Source: an uncultured Myxococcales bacterium
GTDB taxonomy: Bacteria > Myxococcota_A > UBA9042 > DTJE01
Length of the DNA: 64,000 nt
NCBI GenBank assembly: GCA_903936705.1
Contig: CAIZWN010000054.1
Coordinates: forward strand, 1 to 64,000
Direction of reading: 5' to 3'
Part shown: positions 63,267 to 64,000 of the stretch, in pieces
How positions within the stretch are numbered: position 1 is the stretch's first letter
How the letters are laid out: every line of letters begins with the position of its first letter
Notes under the pieces: model-generated
What the model saw: only the letters and a program-made list of their open reading frames with translations
What the model was told of the DNA's origin: nothing
Databases searched by the model: none
Translations under genes and position numbers: made by a program

Positions 63267-64000
63267 TCAACCCATACCGCCCTTCAATACCCGCTCGGCC
63301 GGGTCCAGCGTAACCGAAAACGGATCGATTCGACGCATCGACACGTCATTGAAGGCCGACGATTGGATCTTTCGAACCAGTCCCATGTCATTTTCCTGCG
63401 TCCGGTGGAACCGCGTCGCGTCAGCCATGAAGTCCGCGCACGATACGCCTGGGACGGCAGGAAGAGAGGCATCGAAGGTCTCGGTGACCGGCCCTGGATC
63501 AGCCTGACCCAGCATCCGTAACAGCCAGAAGCGGTTCAAAAGGTGGTATGTCCGCTCGACCCGATGAGCCATCAGCCCACCAGCGACGACCCCCGGATCC
63601 GCGGCCAGCTTGACGGCTGTCGTCGCGATCCGCGATGCAAGCTGGTGTTCGGGGTGCCCTGTCCCGCCGTGGACGTGGTCGAACGTCAGGACAAGATCCG
63701 GCTTGAAGCGCCTGATGGAGGCCACGACATCGCCTACCGGATCACCTTGCTGGCACCACTTCGCGTAGATCTCGTGCCGCTTCGGAAACGACTCGACCGG
63801 CAACGGTGCGTTCCAGTAGCTGAAGTGTGTCAGGCCGGCGCGATACCGCTCGGACACCTGCTGCATCTCGGCCGCGCGTACGGTCGCAACGTCGGGCAGG
63901 CACCCCTCCGGCCTGCAGCATTCACCACCGTCACCACGCGTAAGAATGACCATTGCCAAGGGATTCCGATAATGGATGGAGGCCCGGGCCAGCAGCGAAC
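63267..64000 (-). CDS. PIG-L-family deacetylase (5' end cut by window edge)
   Basis: The open frame runs to the right edge, so the N-terminal HPDDE zinc motif lies outside. What remains starts near SLLARASIHYRNPLAMVIL and contains TRGDGGE, the LTFDHVHGGTGHPEHQ segment with the second metal site (His pair near GHPEH) and a C-terminal helical part. PIG-L enzymes remove N-acetyl groups from sugars such as GlcNAc-inositol or bacillithiol precursors. An internal TTG at 63959 should not be taken as the true start. Confidence 0.85.
   Translation of the reverse strand, partial: SLLARASIHYRNPLAMVILTRGDGGECCRPEGCLPDVATVRAAEMQQVSERYRAGLTHFSYWNAPLPVESFPKRHEIYAKWCQQGDPVGDVVASIRRFKPDLVLTFDHVHGGTGHPEHQLASRIATTAVKLAADPGVVAGGLMAHRVERTYHLLNRFWLLRMLGQADPGPVTETFDASLPAVPGVSCADFMADATRFHRTQENDMGLVRKIQSSAFNDVSMRRIDPFSVTLDPAERVLKGGMG

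Overview
The window is a gene-dense, GC-rich stretch of bacterial chromosome that I read as Myxococcota or a related former deltaproteobacterial lineage, probably anaerobic or facultative. The evidence is several lipoproteins with Asp/Val/Ala-rich spacers after the lipobox, Hanks-type kinases, zinc-ribbon/FHA proteins, bactofilins, multihaem cytochrome and a glycyl radical enzyme. This placement is inference. No rRNA, tRNA, CRISPR array, complete mobile element or replication origin was recognised, and no intergenic gap exceeds about 280 bp.

Layout. 1-807: tail of an unknown gene, then a MazEF-like toxin-antitoxin pair with a palindrome over the antitoxin ribosome-binding site. 943-2655: GH5 lipoprotein. 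2916-7240: operon of glycyl radical enzyme, its activase and an FMN-type split-barrel protein. 7386-8610: zinc-ribbon/Tudor-like protein and ElbB. 8707-11318: cohesin-like lipoprotein translationally coupled to a dockerin-bearing M1 metallopeptidase. 11509-17734: twin AAA ATPase, adenosine deaminase-like enzyme, crotonase, UvrB. 17762-23332: Cys-rich lipoprotein of unusual base composition, NicO-like metal exporter, and a very large lipoprotein joining a heparinase II/III-like lyase to a GH105/GH88-like unsaturated-uronide hydrolase. 23348-28418: second zinc-ribbon protein, YjbQ, small proteins, a PEGA-domain kinase and two thioredoxin-fold proteins.

28486-34931: Lon, an M29-like aminopeptidase fused to a UspA domain, and the NfeD/stomatin pair. 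34968-41995: HisKA-receiver protein, XerD-like recombinase, DUF2723-type membrane protein, CYTH triphosphatase, kinase, FHA protein and PyrE. 42017-45243: three bactofilins downstream of FtsH. 45346-53876: nitroreductase, PIN-PhoH, acyl-CoA dehydrogenase, aminotransferase, PilZ and zinc-ribbon proteins, PdxB-like dehydrogenase, second FHA protein. 53973-58667: RNase E/G, SerRS, PssA. 58856-62162: three-gene Hmc/Tmc-like membrane redox complex in which a hexahaem cytochrome is fused to the NrfD subunit. The window ends with a PilZ protein and a PIG-L deacetylase cut by the right edge.

Functional themes are extracellular polysaccharide and protein degradation by surface lipoproteins, radical-based anaerobic catabolism coupled to a quinone/cytochrome conduit, envelope proteostasis (Lon, FtsH, NfeD, SPFH), and phospho-signalling. 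The most promising candidates for undescribed systems are the glycyl radical operon, the cohesin/dockerin pair, the lyase-hydrolase fusion and the NrfD-hexahaem fusion.
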